From NCBI GenBank assembly GCA_964552725.1, contig CAZKHU010000002.1:1-64000 (forward strand): a stretch of 64,000 nucleotides of DNA, written 5' to 3'. Source of the stretch: DYTH01 sp964552725 (lineage in GTDB: Bacteria > Desulfobacterota > Syntrophia > Syntrophales > UBA5619). The notes under the pieces are model-generated. The model saw nothing but the letters and a program-made list of their open reading frames with translations, was not told the origin of the DNA and ran no database searches. The stretch's first letter is position 1. Every line of letters begins with the position of its first letter. Of this stretch, positions 18,586-27,781 are shown one piece after another. Both the position numbers and the translations under genes were made by a program.

Positions 18586-20880
18586 ATGGCGTACCAGCCC
18601 CAGAATAACGATATAAGAGACCTTGAAGAAAAACTGCAGATCAGGCAGGCGCTTCTTGAAATAACCAATCGCATCCACGCCGCCCAGAACATCAAACAGA
18701 TACTTGTTGACCTCAGGGACGGCATCTTAAACCTGTTCAATGCCCACTCGATCACCATCTACGTCGTGGACCGCGCCCGCAATGAGATATATTCAATGTT
18801 TCTTGTCGGCGCCCAGGTCAAGGAAATCCGCGTTCCCATCAGCAACAAAAGCATCTCCGGATTTGTTGCAAATACAGGAAAGATAGTAAACATTGCAGAT
18901 GTTTATGATCTTGAAGAACTGAAGAAAATCGACGGGGAACTCTGTTTTGATTCAAGCTGGGATAAAAAGACCGGGTTTCGCACCAGACAGGTGCTGGCCG
19001 CTCCGATATTTCACAATAAGACCCTGATGGGGGTCATTCAGATCCTGAATAAAAAGGTAGGCATCGGAAGATTTTCCGATGATGAGACAGGTTTTGTCAA
19101 AGAGATATCGGATGTTCTCGGCATCGCCTTTTTTAATCAGGAACGCTTTACCCGAAGGAGGAAAACCCGTTTTGATTATCTGATAAGTCATGACCTCCTC
19201 AAGGAAGAAGAGCTGGAGACCGCCTGGGAAGAATCACGGGAGGCAAAGGAGACCGTCGAAAATTTCCTGATGAGGAAATATAAAATCTCGAAGGAAGACC
19301 TTGGCCGTTCAATGGCGGAGTTTTTTAATTGCCGGTTCGTTCCTTTCTCTGACAAAACGCCCATACCCGGAGATTTGCTGGTCAATCTGAAAATGGAATT
19401 TCTCCGCAGGGAGCTTTGGGTGCCGCTGGAGAAGAAGGATGGGGTGATCAACATAATAATCGACGACCCCAACAATATCCTCAAAAGGGATATGATCGAG
19501 AACCTTTTAAAAACAAAGGCTGTCAGCTACGACGTCTCCCTGCCGGAAGATATCCTCAAATTTGTAAAACATTTTTATCAGTCGGCAGGCGATGAAAACA
19601 CCCTGAGCGATATTCTCGAAAAACTGGATGCGGAAGAGCAGGTTGTAGAAGAGGACAGTAATGCAGTTACCGAGTCGGACAGCGTCATCATGCAGCTCGT
19701 CAACAAGATTATCATCGACGCCCAGAACAAACGCGCCTCGGATATTCATATAGAACCGAATACAGCCAAGAGAAACGTGGAAGTGCGCTACCGGGTCGAT
19801 GGAAATTGCGCGATCTACCAGACCCTTCCTTTCAATTACCGGGCGGCGGTGATATCCCGAATCAAGATCATGTCCAATCTGGACATCACAGTGAAGCGTC
19901 TGCCTCAGGATGGAAAAATAAAGTTCAAAAAACCGGGCGGAGAAGAACTTGAGCTGCGCGTCGCCACCATTCCGACACAGGGAGGGGTTGAGGATGTCGT
20001 CATGAGAATCCTGGCCAAGGCAGGCGATACGCTCCCCCTTACCTCCATGGGCATGTCTGAACGCAACTTCCAGGAGCTGTCGGCTATCATCAACAAGCCG
20101 TACGGCATGGTGCTGGTGGTTGGACCAACCGGTTCCGGAAAAACGACAACCCTCCATGCGGCACTGCACGAGATCAATACCCCGGACAAGAAGATCTGGA
20201 CGGCCGAGGATCCTGTCGAAATAACCCAGTATGGGCTCAGGCAGGTGCAGGTGCAGTCAAAGATCGGTTTTGATTTCGCCGCGGCAATGCGCGCCTTTCT
20301 CCGCGCCGATCCGGATGTGATCATGGTCGGCGAAATGCGTGATTTTGAAACTGCCAAAACCGGCGTCGAGGCATCCCTGACCGGCCATCTCGTCTTCAGT
20401 ACGCTCCACACCAACAGCGCTCCGGAGACAATTGTCCGCCTTTTGGACATGGGGATCGACCCGCTCAATTTCGCCGATGCCCTTTTGGGGATTCTGGCCC
20501 AGCGTCTTGTCAGAACCCTCTGCAAAAAGTGCAAGGAGGCCTACCATCCCGACCGTGCCGAATTTGACGAAATTGTCCAGGTTTACGGAGAAAAATCTTT
20601 TCAGAGACTCAATATCGCCTACCATGACGATTTAAAACTTTACCGGCCGAAAGGCTGCGAGGCATGCGACAACAGCGGGTATAAGGGCCGGATGGGGATA
20701 CACGAACTACTGGTCGCCACCGATGCAATAAAACGGCTCATTCAGAAACATGCGACAGTTGAGGAAATGAGAGATGTTGGGATGGAACAGGGGATGACCA
20801 CCCTCCTCCAGGACGGAATTTACAAGGCCCTCCAGGGCCATACCGATATAAAGCAGGTGGAACGGGTCTGCATCAAGTGA
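18586..20880 (+). CDS. GspE/PilB family ATPase with N-terminal GAF domain
   Basis: 764 residues from ATG 18586, 5 nt after ACGGAGG. Three domains: a GAF sensor (about residues 20-185), an MshEN-type N-terminal region (about 195-345), and a secretion ATPase with Walker A GPTGSGKTT, the Asp box, Walker B FLRADPDVIMVGEMRD, the His box (TGHLVFSTLHTNSAPETIVRLLDMG) and two CxxC pairs (CKKCKEAY, CEACDNSGYKGRMG) for zinc. It powers pilus or type II secretion assembly in its family. GAF fusion suggests control by a small ligand. No other pil/gsp gene is adjacent. Its 3' end overlaps convergent mutS by 8 nt. Confidence 0.88.
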   Translation: MAYQPQNNDIRDLEEKLQIRQALLEITNRIHAAQNIKQILVDLRDGILNLFNAHSITIYVVDRARNEIYSMFLVGAQVKEIRVPISNKSISGFVANTGKIVNIADVYDLEELKKIDGELCFDSSWDKKTGFRTRQVLAAPIFHNKTLMGVIQILNKKVGIGRFSDDETGFVKEISDVLGIAFFNQERFTRRRKTRFDYLISHDLLKEEELETAWEESREAKETVENFLMRKYKISKEDLGRSMAEFFNCRFVPFSDKTPIPGDLLVNLKMEFLRRELWVPLEKKDGVINIIIDDPNNILKRDMIENLLKTKAVSYDVSLPEDILKFVKHFYQSAGDENTLSDILEKLDAEEQVVEEDSNAVTESDSVIMQLVNKIIIDAQNKRASDIHIEPNTAKRNVEVRYRVDGNCAIYQTLPFNYRAAVISRIKIMSNLDITVKRLPQDGKIKFKKPGGEELELRVATIPTQGGVEDVVMRILAKAGDTLPLTSMGMSERNFQELSAIINKPYGMVLVVGPTGSGKTTTLHAALHEINTPDKKIWTAEDPVEITQYGLRQVQVQSKIGFDFAAAMRAFLRADPDVIMVGEMRDFETAKTGVEASLTGHLVFSTLHTNSAPETIVRLLDMGIDPLNFADALLGILAQRLVRTLCKKCKEAYHPDRAEFDEIVQVYGEKSFQRLNIAYHDDLKLYRPKGCEACDNSGYKGRMGIHELLVATDAIKRLIQKHATVEEMRDVGMEQGMTTLLQDGIYKALQGHTDIKQVERVCIK

Positions 20881-23500
20881 GACGCTTCTTCCAGTCGCTG
20901 ATCTTTTGCAGCGCCGCAAGCGGCGTCATGTTCAAAAAGTCGCTTTCCCTGATCTCCTCCAGAACCAAATCCCCTTCCGGCTTGAAAAGGCTGAGCTGAT
21001 TGTCGTTTTGCCTCCGCATCTTTTTGCCCTGGGCGATCTTCGGCACTCCGGCTTCGTCCAGCTCCCCCTTTTCCAGATTGAGGAGTATTTCCCTGGCTCG
21101 CGCAATCACTTCATCGGGAACGCCGGCAAGACGGGCAACCTGTATGCCATAGCTGCGGTTGGCGCCTCCTTCGATGATCTTCCGGAGGAATATTATCTTC
21201 TCCCCCCATTCCCGTACGGCAACATTGAAATTACGTACCCCGTCTTTTGTAGCGGCAAGCTCGGTAAGCTCATGGTAATGCGTGGCAAAAAGCGTGCGGG
21301 CCCCCAACTGCGGGGAGTCGTGAATATATTCCGCAACCGCCCAGGCGATGCTCAGACCATCGAAAGTGCTTGTGCCGCGGCCGACCTCATCGAGAATAAT
21401 GAGGCTTCTTTTCGTAGCGCTCCGGAGTATCTCCGCCACCTCGGTCATCTCCACCATGAAGGTGCTCTGGCCGCGGGCCAGGTTGTCCGCCGCCCCGATG
21501 CGGGTAAAAATACGATCGACAACGCCTATTCGGGCCTTCGCCGCGGGGACAAAACTGCCGGCTTGAGCCAGAAGAACAATAAGCGCAACCTGTCGAATGT
21601 ATGTTGATTTGCCTGCCATGTTCGGACCGGTAACAATAAGAAACCGGTTTTTATCCAGATCGAGGAGGATATCGTTGGGGACAAAACCGCTTCCCCCTGC
21701 AAGGCTTTCTACAACGGGATGACGACCGTCGACAATCTCGATTGTCTCCTCATCATCGACAACAGGACAGCAGTAGCCGCAACGCTCGGCAACCTCGGCA
21801 AGCGAGGCAATGGCGTCAAGATCGGCAATGCAGGCGGCGGTCTTTTGGATTCTCGCTATCTCCAGGGCTATTTTTTCCCTGATCCCGATGAAGATTTCAT
21901 ATTCCCTTGCCTGCAGGCGCTCCTGCGCATGCAAAACGGTCTCTTCATAACCCTTGAGCTCCTCGTTTATATATCTTTCAGCATTGACCAGCGTCTGCTT
22001 GCGGATATAATCCGGGGGAGCCATTGCGGAATTGGCCTTTGTCATTTCTATATAATAGCCAAAGACGCTGTTGAAGCCGACCTTCAGCGAGTTTATTCCC
22101 GTTCTTTGCCTCTCCTTCTCCTCAAGCGCGGCAATCCATTTTTTTCCGTCGCGGGCAACTGAAATCAAGGAATCGAGTTCCTGATCATAGCCTTCCCTGA
22201 CGATCCCGCCCTCGCGAATCGTGAAAGGCGGGGCATCCACGATAGCGCCTTCTATTAATTCCCTGAGTTCCTGCATCTCATCGAGCCCGTCATGAACCGC
22301 TTTCAGGAGCGGCGCCTCACAGTCGGCAATAAGAGTGCGAATTTTCGGAATAATCGCGAACGAAGTTTTCAGGGCGACAAGATCGCGACCGTTGGCAAGA
22401 CCGACAGATATCCGGCTGCCGAGCCGCTCCATATCGTAAACGGAACGAAGGGCCGAACGCAGCGATTCCCGCAGCAGATGCTCTTCCTTCATTTCGGAAA
22501 CGGCCGCCAGCCTTTTCCTGATCCGCAGGGGATCGCGCAGCGGGTGCCCCAGCCACCAGCGGAGTCTCCTCGCCCCGGGCGAAGTCACCGTTTCGTCGAT
22601 CACATTAAAGAGCGAATTTCCCTTTTTACCGTCGGAGATGGTGGAAAAGAGTTCGAGATTCCTTTCCGCAGTCCCGTCCAGCACCAGATAATCGGCGGTC
22701 TGATGCCAGGACAGAGTGTTTATGTGACGGAGACTATCCTTCTGCGTCTCTATCATATACGAAAGCACCGCGCCTGCCGCCCCCAAAGCCGCCGGATGGT
22801 CTTTCAGGGTCATCCCCGCAATTTGTCCCTCGGAGAAATGGCGATTTATAACGTCCCCGGCCTCCTGCAACGCAAAATATCCCGCGGGAAAGCGGTTTAC
22901 CAGACAACGGCCGGCCCCACTCCCCTCTCCGGAGAAATTCATGATCAGGCCTTCGTCGGCAAGCTCTTCATTTACAAGCAGCTCGCTGATCTCCAATCCC
23001 GCGGTCTGCACAAGAAATAACTCACGATCGCCCGTTTCGGCAATGCGGAACTCCCCGGTGGAGATATCGACAAAGGCCAGCGCGTATTTTCCGGCTGTTC
23101 TGGTAAGCGCGGCAAGGTAGTTATTCGCCTTCGCGTTCAGGTTCACGTCATCGAGCAGAAGACCGGGTGTAACGACGCGCACCACCTCGCGCCTGACCAC
23201 CCCTTTGGCAAGCTTCGGATCCTCGACCTGCTCGCAGACGGCGACCTTGAACCCGTTCTCTATAAGTTTTGCGATATATGATGATGCCGCGTGATAGGGA
23301 AAACCGCAGAGAGGAACCGCGTCTTTGCTGTTCTTGTTTCTTGACGTCAGGGTTATTTCGAGAACCCTGGATGCCTTCAGGGCGTCCTCAAAGAACATCT
23401 CGTAAAAATCGCCCATCCGAAACAGGAGAATGCTATCCGGATAACTGCTCTTGACCTCCGCATACTGCCTCATCGCCGGGGTCAGATCACTCACTCCCAT
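20873..23500 (-). CDS. mutS: DNA mismatch repair protein MutS
   Basis: 875 residues, full length. The mismatch-recognition segment LLFRMGDFYEMF (about residues 24-35) carries the Phe-x-Glu equivalent, and the C-terminal ABC ATPase has GPNMAGKST, the DEVGRGTSTFDG Walker B and the FATHYHEL motif, then a short region for MutL/beta-clamp contact ending in SDWKKRLT. It recognises base mismatches. Overlaps the upstream membrane protein by 10 nt. No mutL in the window. Confidence 0.97.
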   Translation of the reverse strand: MGVSDLTPAMRQYAEVKSSYPDSILLFRMGDFYEMFFEDALKASRVLEITLTSRNKNSKDAVPLCGFPYHAASSYIAKLIENGFKVAVCEQVEDPKLAKGVVRREVVRVVTPGLLLDDVNLNAKANNYLAALTRTAGKYALAFVDISTGEFRIAETGDRELFLVQTAGLEISELLVNEELADEGLIMNFSGEGSGAGRCLVNRFPAGYFALQEAGDVINRHFSEGQIAGMTLKDHPAALGAAGAVLSYMIETQKDSLRHINTLSWHQTADYLVLDGTAERNLELFSTISDGKKGNSLFNVIDETVTSPGARRLRWWLGHPLRDPLRIRKRLAAVSEMKEEHLLRESLRSALRSVYDMERLGSRISVGLANGRDLVALKTSFAIIPKIRTLIADCEAPLLKAVHDGLDEMQELRELIEGAIVDAPPFTIREGGIVREGYDQELDSLISVARDGKKWIAALEEKERQRTGINSLKVGFNSVFGYYIEMTKANSAMAPPDYIRKQTLVNAERYINEELKGYEETVLHAQERLQAREYEIFIGIREKIALEIARIQKTAACIADLDAIASLAEVAERCGYCCPVVDDEETIEIVDGRHPVVESLAGGSGFVPNDILLDLDKNRFLIVTGPNMAGKSTYIRQVALIVLLAQAGSFVPAAKARIGVVDRIFTRIGAADNLARGQSTFMVEMTEVAEILRSATKRSLIILDEVGRGTSTFDGLSIAWAVAEYIHDSPQLGARTLFATHYHELTELAATKDGVRNFNVAVREWGEKIIFLRKIIEGGANRSYGIQVARLAGVPDEVIARAREILLNLEKGELDEAGVPKIAQGKKMRRQNDNQLSLFKPEGDLVLEEIRESDFLNMTPLAALQKISDWKKRLT

Positions 23501-23892
23501 TTTCCGCCTCGTCTCTTCAAATCTATATAATCACGGCGATCCACCCTGCCCTCTCCGCCGATGAAGAGGTTCAAGAGCCAGCTTACACCGCCGATAATGA
23601 TCGCGCCAAAGACGGCTGTCCAGAAACCGTACACCTCAAACCCGGAGACAAAGGATGAAACAATCTTCAGCAAAAGGGCATTTACCACAAAGGTGAAAAG
23701 ACCGAGGGAAAGGATATTGATAGGCAGGGTTAAAATGATCAGGAGCGGGCGCAGCACTGCGTTCAGAATGCCGAGCAGTCCGGCGGCGAAGAGCGCCGGC
23801 AGAAACCCGCTGACGCGGATGCCGTCAAGAAACCAGGACGAAGCCAGGACGGCAGCCGTCAATACCAGCCAGCGCAGAATCACCCCTTTCAC
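23491..23892 (-). CDS. Phage holin family (superfamily IV) / YvlD-like membrane protein
   Basis: 133 residues with four hydrophobic helices (about 5-22, 30-50, 55-80, 88-110) and a charged tail RVDRRDYIDLKRR. The spacing and the NAVLRPLLIILTLPINILSLGLFTFVVNALLL core match the widely distributed 4-TM family annotated as holin IV or YvlD. Chromosomal members are not phage genes and their function is unknown. The start is GTG at 23892 with GAGAGG upstream. Overlaps mutS by 10 nt. Confidence 0.8.
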   Translation of the reverse strand: MKGVILRWLVLTAAVLASSWFLDGIRVSGFLPALFAAGLLGILNAVLRPLLIILTLPINILSLGLFTFVVNALLLKIVSSFVSGFEVYGFWTAVFGAIIIGGVSWLLNLFIGGEGRVDRRDYIDLKRRGGKWE

Positions 23893-23981
23893 AGTTGCAA
23901 CCTCTCTTTAAAAATTGAAAGGGCCGCAAGAGCGGCCAGAAAACCGCTCCCCCTGCCCTTTGTGATCCCCAATTTCCGTCC

Positions 23982-24473
23982 TCAGACGAAAACCTTGAAT
24001 TTTTCCTTGCCGGCGCCGCAGACGGGACAGGTCTCCGGCAGTACCCCGTCGGCAATGTACCCGCAAATCAGACACGCATAATAAGTCGTTTCCCGTTCCT
24101 CCAGCAGATGGTTCATGGCATCCTTGTAGAGTTTTGCGTGCGTCTCTTCCACATCCCGGCTCTGACTGAAATGTAGAACCGCCGCCTGGTTTCCCTCCGC
24201 TTCGGCCTCCTTGACGAACTGGTTGTAGGCGACTGCCGCAGCTCCCCGCTCGGATTGAAAACTCCCGGCAAGATTATCTTCGGTACTCCTTATCTCTTTG
24301 AGCGCCCGCAGCGCCCTTTTGCCATGAATCTCCTCCGAAAAGGCAACCACCCGAAAGAGCTTCGCTATCTGCGGCAAATTTTCTTCGTCCGCCTTTTCGG
24401 CATAAACCTTCAGTCGCAAGGCGGCTTTGGCCTCGCCGGCATAGGCCTGCTGCAGGGCCTCTTTCGTTCCCAT
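23982..24473 (-). CDS. Rubrerythrin
   Basis: 163 residues. An N-terminal ferritin-like four-helix bundle with the diiron ligands (GEAKAALRL, FSEEIHGKRAL, ESRDVEETHAKLY-type segments) is followed by a C-terminal rubredoxin-like domain with CLICGY and CPVCGAGKEKF holding a FeS4 iron. Rubrerythrins reduce hydrogen peroxide in anaerobes, taking electrons from rubredoxin, whose gene lies 72 nt upstream. GGGAGG site before the ATG. The pair indicates oxidative-stress defence in an anaerobe. Confidence 0.9.
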   Translation of the reverse strand: MGTKEALQQAYAGEAKAALRLKVYAEKADEENLPQIAKLFRVVAFSEEIHGKRALRALKEIRSTEDNLAGSFQSERGAAAVAYNQFVKEAEAEGNQAAVLHFSQSRDVEETHAKLYKDAMNHLLEERETTYYACLICGYIADGVLPETCPVCGAGKEKFKVFV

Positions 24474-24545
24474 AACAAATCCTCCCGGTCAGAGAAAAGC
24501 AATAGCGCTGGAATAAGCCAGCAATACAGGGAAGGGGGTAATACT

Positions 24546-24707
24546 CTACTCTTCCGGAGAGAATTCTTCCTTGGCAGCGCCGCAGACGGGGCAGGTCCAA
24601 TCATCGGGAAGCTTGCCAAAGGGCGTCCCCGCGGGGATGCCGCCTTCCGTATCTCCCTCCGCCGGATCATATATGTAACCACATACCTCGCACACGTATT
24701 TTCCCAT
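24546..24707 (-). CDS. Rubredoxin
   Basis: 53 residues, found by direct translation. It begins MGKYVCEVCGYIYDPAEGD and ends with WTCPVCGAAKEEF: the two CxxC knuckles (Cys6/Cys9, Cys39/Cys42) bind a single iron. It is a small electron carrier, most likely the donor to the adjacent rubrerythrin. An AAGGAGG ribosome site sits 6 nt before the ATG. Confidence 0.95.
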   Translation of the reverse strand: MGKYVCEVCGYIYDPAEGDTEGGIPAGTPFGKLPDDWTCPVCGAAKEEFSPEE

Positions 24708-24905
24708 GACCTTCCTCCTTCTCAATTAGTTTGCCGCTTCAACCAAGATAACTTTTTTTGCTGTTCCGCCGCTCTTTACTGTATTTTTACAAGGTTCATC
24801 TCTACACGACCAGCCGCTTTTCTGTCAATCATAAATCTGCGCCTGTTCCAGAGAGGCAATCCATTCTGCCGCACTATGGGATGAAAAATTTTTAAGACTT
24901 CCCTG

Positions 24906-24934
24906 TTGACAAAGGCCGCCTCTTATATTATGAA
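24906..24934 (+). promoter_or_regulatory. Promoter of tRNA-Asn
   Basis: TTGACA (24906-24911), 17-nt spacer, TATGAA (24929-24934), about 18 nt before the mature tRNA 5' end. Confidence 0.55.
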
Positions 24935-24952
24935 GCCCTTGCCGTAGAGTAT

Positions 24953-25028
24953 TCCCCAGTAGCTCAGTCGGTAGAGCAGATGGCTGTTAACCATCTTGTC
25001 CGTGGTTCGAGTCCGCGCTGGGGAGCCA
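24953..25028 (+). tRNA. tRNA-Asn (anticodon GTT)
   Basis: Cloverleaf drawn by hand: acceptor TCCCCAG (24953-24959) pairs with CTGGGGA (25018-25024), discriminator G, and CCA is encoded (25026-25028). The D arm has AGCTCAGTCGGTAGAGC, the anticodon loop reads CTGTTAA with GTT, and the T arm contains GGTTCGAGTCC. A terminator-like hairpin follows 11 nt later. It borders the accessory island, a usual position for integrative elements, but no duplicated 3' end was found. Confidence 0.97.
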
Positions 25029-25038
25029 AAAATAACGA

Positions 25039-25072
25039 GGGGTTACAGTGAGAAACTGCAACCCCTTTTTCT
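25039..25072 (+). terminator. Intrinsic terminator after tRNA-Asn
   Basis: Stem GGGGTT-A-CAGT / ACTG-C-AACCCC with a GAGAA loop, followed by TTTTTC. It ends the tRNA transcript. Confidence 0.85.
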
Positions 25073-25340
25073 TTATCCCGCCTCCCAGTCCCGCTATAGT
25101 CCCGCTTTTGAAAAATACCAGACCTCTTTCGAGTGTGACGCGCGAAGCGCGGCAAGCGGGGAGGAGGGCGCCACGAGGCGCTTGACAGGGGAGCCCCCGG
25201 GGGCGGAGCTTATGGCGGGTGGCCTGCGGTTCTTTCTTGCAGGCCGCATGACAGAAGCGAGTATATGCCAGACCATTTTTTTCGAACAAAACGGGGTTTT
25301 TCGGGAGAAGTCAATTCTTTGTGCTTATTGCACACTATCT
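25073..25340. other. GC-rich palindromic spacer between tRNA-Asn and the island
   Basis: About 270 nt with no convincing gene. It contains several palindromes: CGCG-AAG-CGCG near 25140, GGCGCC/GGCGC near 25167-25181, a 12-bp perfect palindrome at 25193-25204 (GCCCCCGGGGGC), and a hairpin GGCCTGC/GCAGGCC at 25221-25245. The composition differs from the flanking housekeeping DNA and suggests debris at an element boundary. Confidence 0.4.
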
Positions 25341-26762
25341 TCAGAGAACAACATCGAGCATACTCCTCACATAGCTGTCACTGTCCTCCTCCTGGAAAAG
25401 GACGTGCCGCTTCTGCATCTCGCTCTTCTCCATTCTCCACAGCATACTCATTGTGTACGATGGGGTGTTAGAGACAATGAAGGAATGCAAACGTACGTTA
25501 CCAAGCCGCAGCGCCACTTCCCCGGTCGCGCCTTTCAGGTTTTCGACGTAGAGCAGACCGCCGCCCGGCGCGTTGAAGATCGTCGCGAGCGTCTCATCGA
25601 ACACCTGTGTCGGGGATAGTCCGCAGGTGTTGAGATATTTGAAGCGCTCGGCAAACAGATTCTTCCCTGTCGCGGTGATGATGCCCTGGTTCAGCACGCG
25701 CTCGATTAGCTGGATGCTATCCGACCGATTTGCCACATAACGAGCCAGAAACTGAAGTATTTCGACTATGTCCGAAGCATCCCGCGTGGCCAGCGTTGCT
25801 GTCACGCTCCCGCCAACGAAAATCCACAGCGGTTTCTCGATGTTGAACGGCCGAAACGAAGTTCCCTGTTCGCGGTATAACCTCTGCTGCTGGAAGAATG
25901 ACAGCAGGCAGGCCACCAGATACAGCTCCAGGTGGTTCTTCTGCGTGCCCTCGTCGAGGTTCAGGATCTGGTAATCCTTGCCGAAACCGTCGCCGTAAAA
26001 GTAGCGGTACGAGTAGTCGAAAAGAGTGCTTTTGGCGTAGAGCTCGATCAGTTTTGGGTTGCCCTTGACTGCCTGCCCGAAGGTGGCCGAATACTCGAAT
26101 GAAAATCCCTTTTCGCAGAGCGCATTGCGGTACTTCATCCAGGCGCCGTCTCCCCCGCTGCTGGCGCCGCGGTGCCCCTCGTCCACAAGCACCAGGTTGT
26201 TGCCCTCGAAGGCGTCGATGGCGATGGTCTTGTCGCCCATGTCCTCGCGGAGCCTGGTGATCTCCAGTATCTCAACCGCATGACTGGCGAACAGCCCCCG
26301 CCCATCCTTATTGAACGGCTCCGCAGCGATGCCCGCCGCTTCAAACTCGCGCAGGTGCTGCTGCGAGAGCCCCTCGTTTGGCGTGAGCAGGATGATGCGA
26401 TTCAGCTCCCGCTGCCGCCCGTGTTTTTCGAGATAGTGCTGGTACTGAAGGATATTGGCGTGCATCAGGAGCGTCTTGCCGCTGCCGGTGGCGCTCCAGT
26501 AGGCCAGCTTGTTTAGCTGCGCCGTAAGCGCGTGGTGGAAGTGGTGGATGTTGTTCTCGTCCAGACCTTCGAGCGCCTCGTTCCGCAGATGGCCGGCCAG
26601 ATCCTCAAAACGCTTGACGTTGAACAGAGACAGCAGCCACTGGTTGAGAACCAGCTTGTGGGCAAAGGGCGTCTGCGGCCGGTTATTGGCCCGCCTCTGC
26701 GGGGCATCCGGCGCAAAAAGAGACGCAGACGCGGTGTCTTTTCGGGAGCGTTTTCCGGGCAT
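25341..26762 (-). pseudogene. Res-type DEAD/DEAH restriction helicase, internally deleted and truncated
   Basis: 473 residues from ATG 26762 (AAGGAG 8 nt upstream; the start overlaps the previous stop as TGATG). The N-terminus FAHKLVLNQWLLSLFNV is followed by Walker A ATGSGKTLLMH, then LTPNEGLSQQHL, the Walker B-like VDEGHRGAS and FSFEYSATFGQ. Close family members, as I recall them, are about 900-1000 residues; here a block of roughly 100 residues appears missing between HHALTAQL and NKLAYW, and the C-terminal helicase half with the FGRG-type motif VI is absent after EVALRLG. Without motif VI it should not be a working translocase. Last gene of the island operon. Confidence 0.7.
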
Positions 26763-27781
26763 CAGCATTTCTCCTTGACGATGCGGCGCGTTTCGATCAA
26801 ACGCCGCTCGCGCAGCAGTTCACGCTGCAATTCATCCTCCGTGGGGAGAATTTTCATATACTTGGCCGCAAAGATCCGCTTGCTCTCGTTGAGAACGGAG
26901 TATCGGGCGACAGCCTCGTTTTTTGCGGCGCACAGGATCAGCCCGATGGTCGGCTTGTCTCCCGCAGTGGTGAACCGGTCGTCGAACAACCGCACGTAGC
27001 TGTCCATCTGTCCGATATCCTGGTGGGTCAGCTTGCCTATCTTCAGGTCGATCAGCACATAACACTTGAGAATGCAGTTGTAAAAGACGAGATCGGCAGG
27101 TTTACGGATTATCTGGCCTTCCTTCGCCAGATTGAGCAAGCCTGCCTTGTTCCGACTCTTCAGCAAGCGCGCAAACAGCAGGGTATGGATCTGGCGTTCA
27201 AGGTGGCTTACGCTCCAGGCGGATTTTTCCGCTTCGATCTCGTAGAACAGGCGCGCTGACTTATTCTCGACGTTCATCAGCGCCCTGTATTGTGACCAGC
27301 CGAGCCGCGGCGAAAACCCGCGAATCCGGTCGGCGTGTTCGACTGCCAACGTCAGATCGTCCAATACGCCACGTGGGGTGTGGCGAATTTCGACGGCATC
27401 CGGGTTACCTCCGGATTCGCCACATGCCATGTGGCGAATCTCCGGTGTCCGCTCGGCGTAGACCTGATAGAAGGTCCGAAAGTAACGAAGATTGGTACTG
27501 GAGAAGCCCTTGCCGTAGTGGCTTGTCAGTTGCTGCGCCAGCGTCTCGATTAGCGTGCTGCCATATTCAGCCCGCTCTGAGCCACCCTGTAGGGCTTCGA
27601 CGATCTCCCTGCCGATGTGCCAGTAAGCCAAAAGCATTTCGCTATTGACACTGCGAACCACGTTCCCACGCGCCCGGTCGAGGATCGCCGTAACTCTGGC
27701 GAAAAGGCCATCCACCGCAGCCGATAAGCCCGCCCTTGCGGATAATGCCGTCGATTTCTTTTCCCGCTTCCTGCTTTCCAT
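26762..27781 (-). pseudogene. YhcG/DUF1016 PDDEXK nuclease with in-frame deletion in the catalytic domain
   Basis: 339 residues from ATG 27781 (GGAGGGGG upstream; TGATG overlap with the mod remnant). The N-terminal DUF1016 domain is clear (SEMLLAYWHIGREIVEAL, YGKGFSSTNLRYFRTFY). The C-terminal nuclease reads KPADLVFYNCILKCYVLIDLKIGKLTHQD. In YhcG-type proteins about 70 residues including DPYVLEFL, the GFAFV strand and the first acidic residue normally stand between KP-D and VFYN. Here they are missing, leaving only the D-L-K half of the active site. Residues near the middle are encoded by a palindromic repeat (27413-27439). Frame is kept, but nuclease activity is doubtful. Confidence 0.75.
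27413..27439. repeat. 27-nt near-perfect palindrome inside the YhcG gene
   Basis: Two 13-nt arms (GATTCGCCACATG / CATGTGGCGAATC) separated by one base. A related TGTGGCGAATTTCG copy lies about 45 nt away at 27374-27387. Translation gives repeated RHMACGE/RHTPRGV-type peptides at a linker where family members vary in length. Confidence 0.7.
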
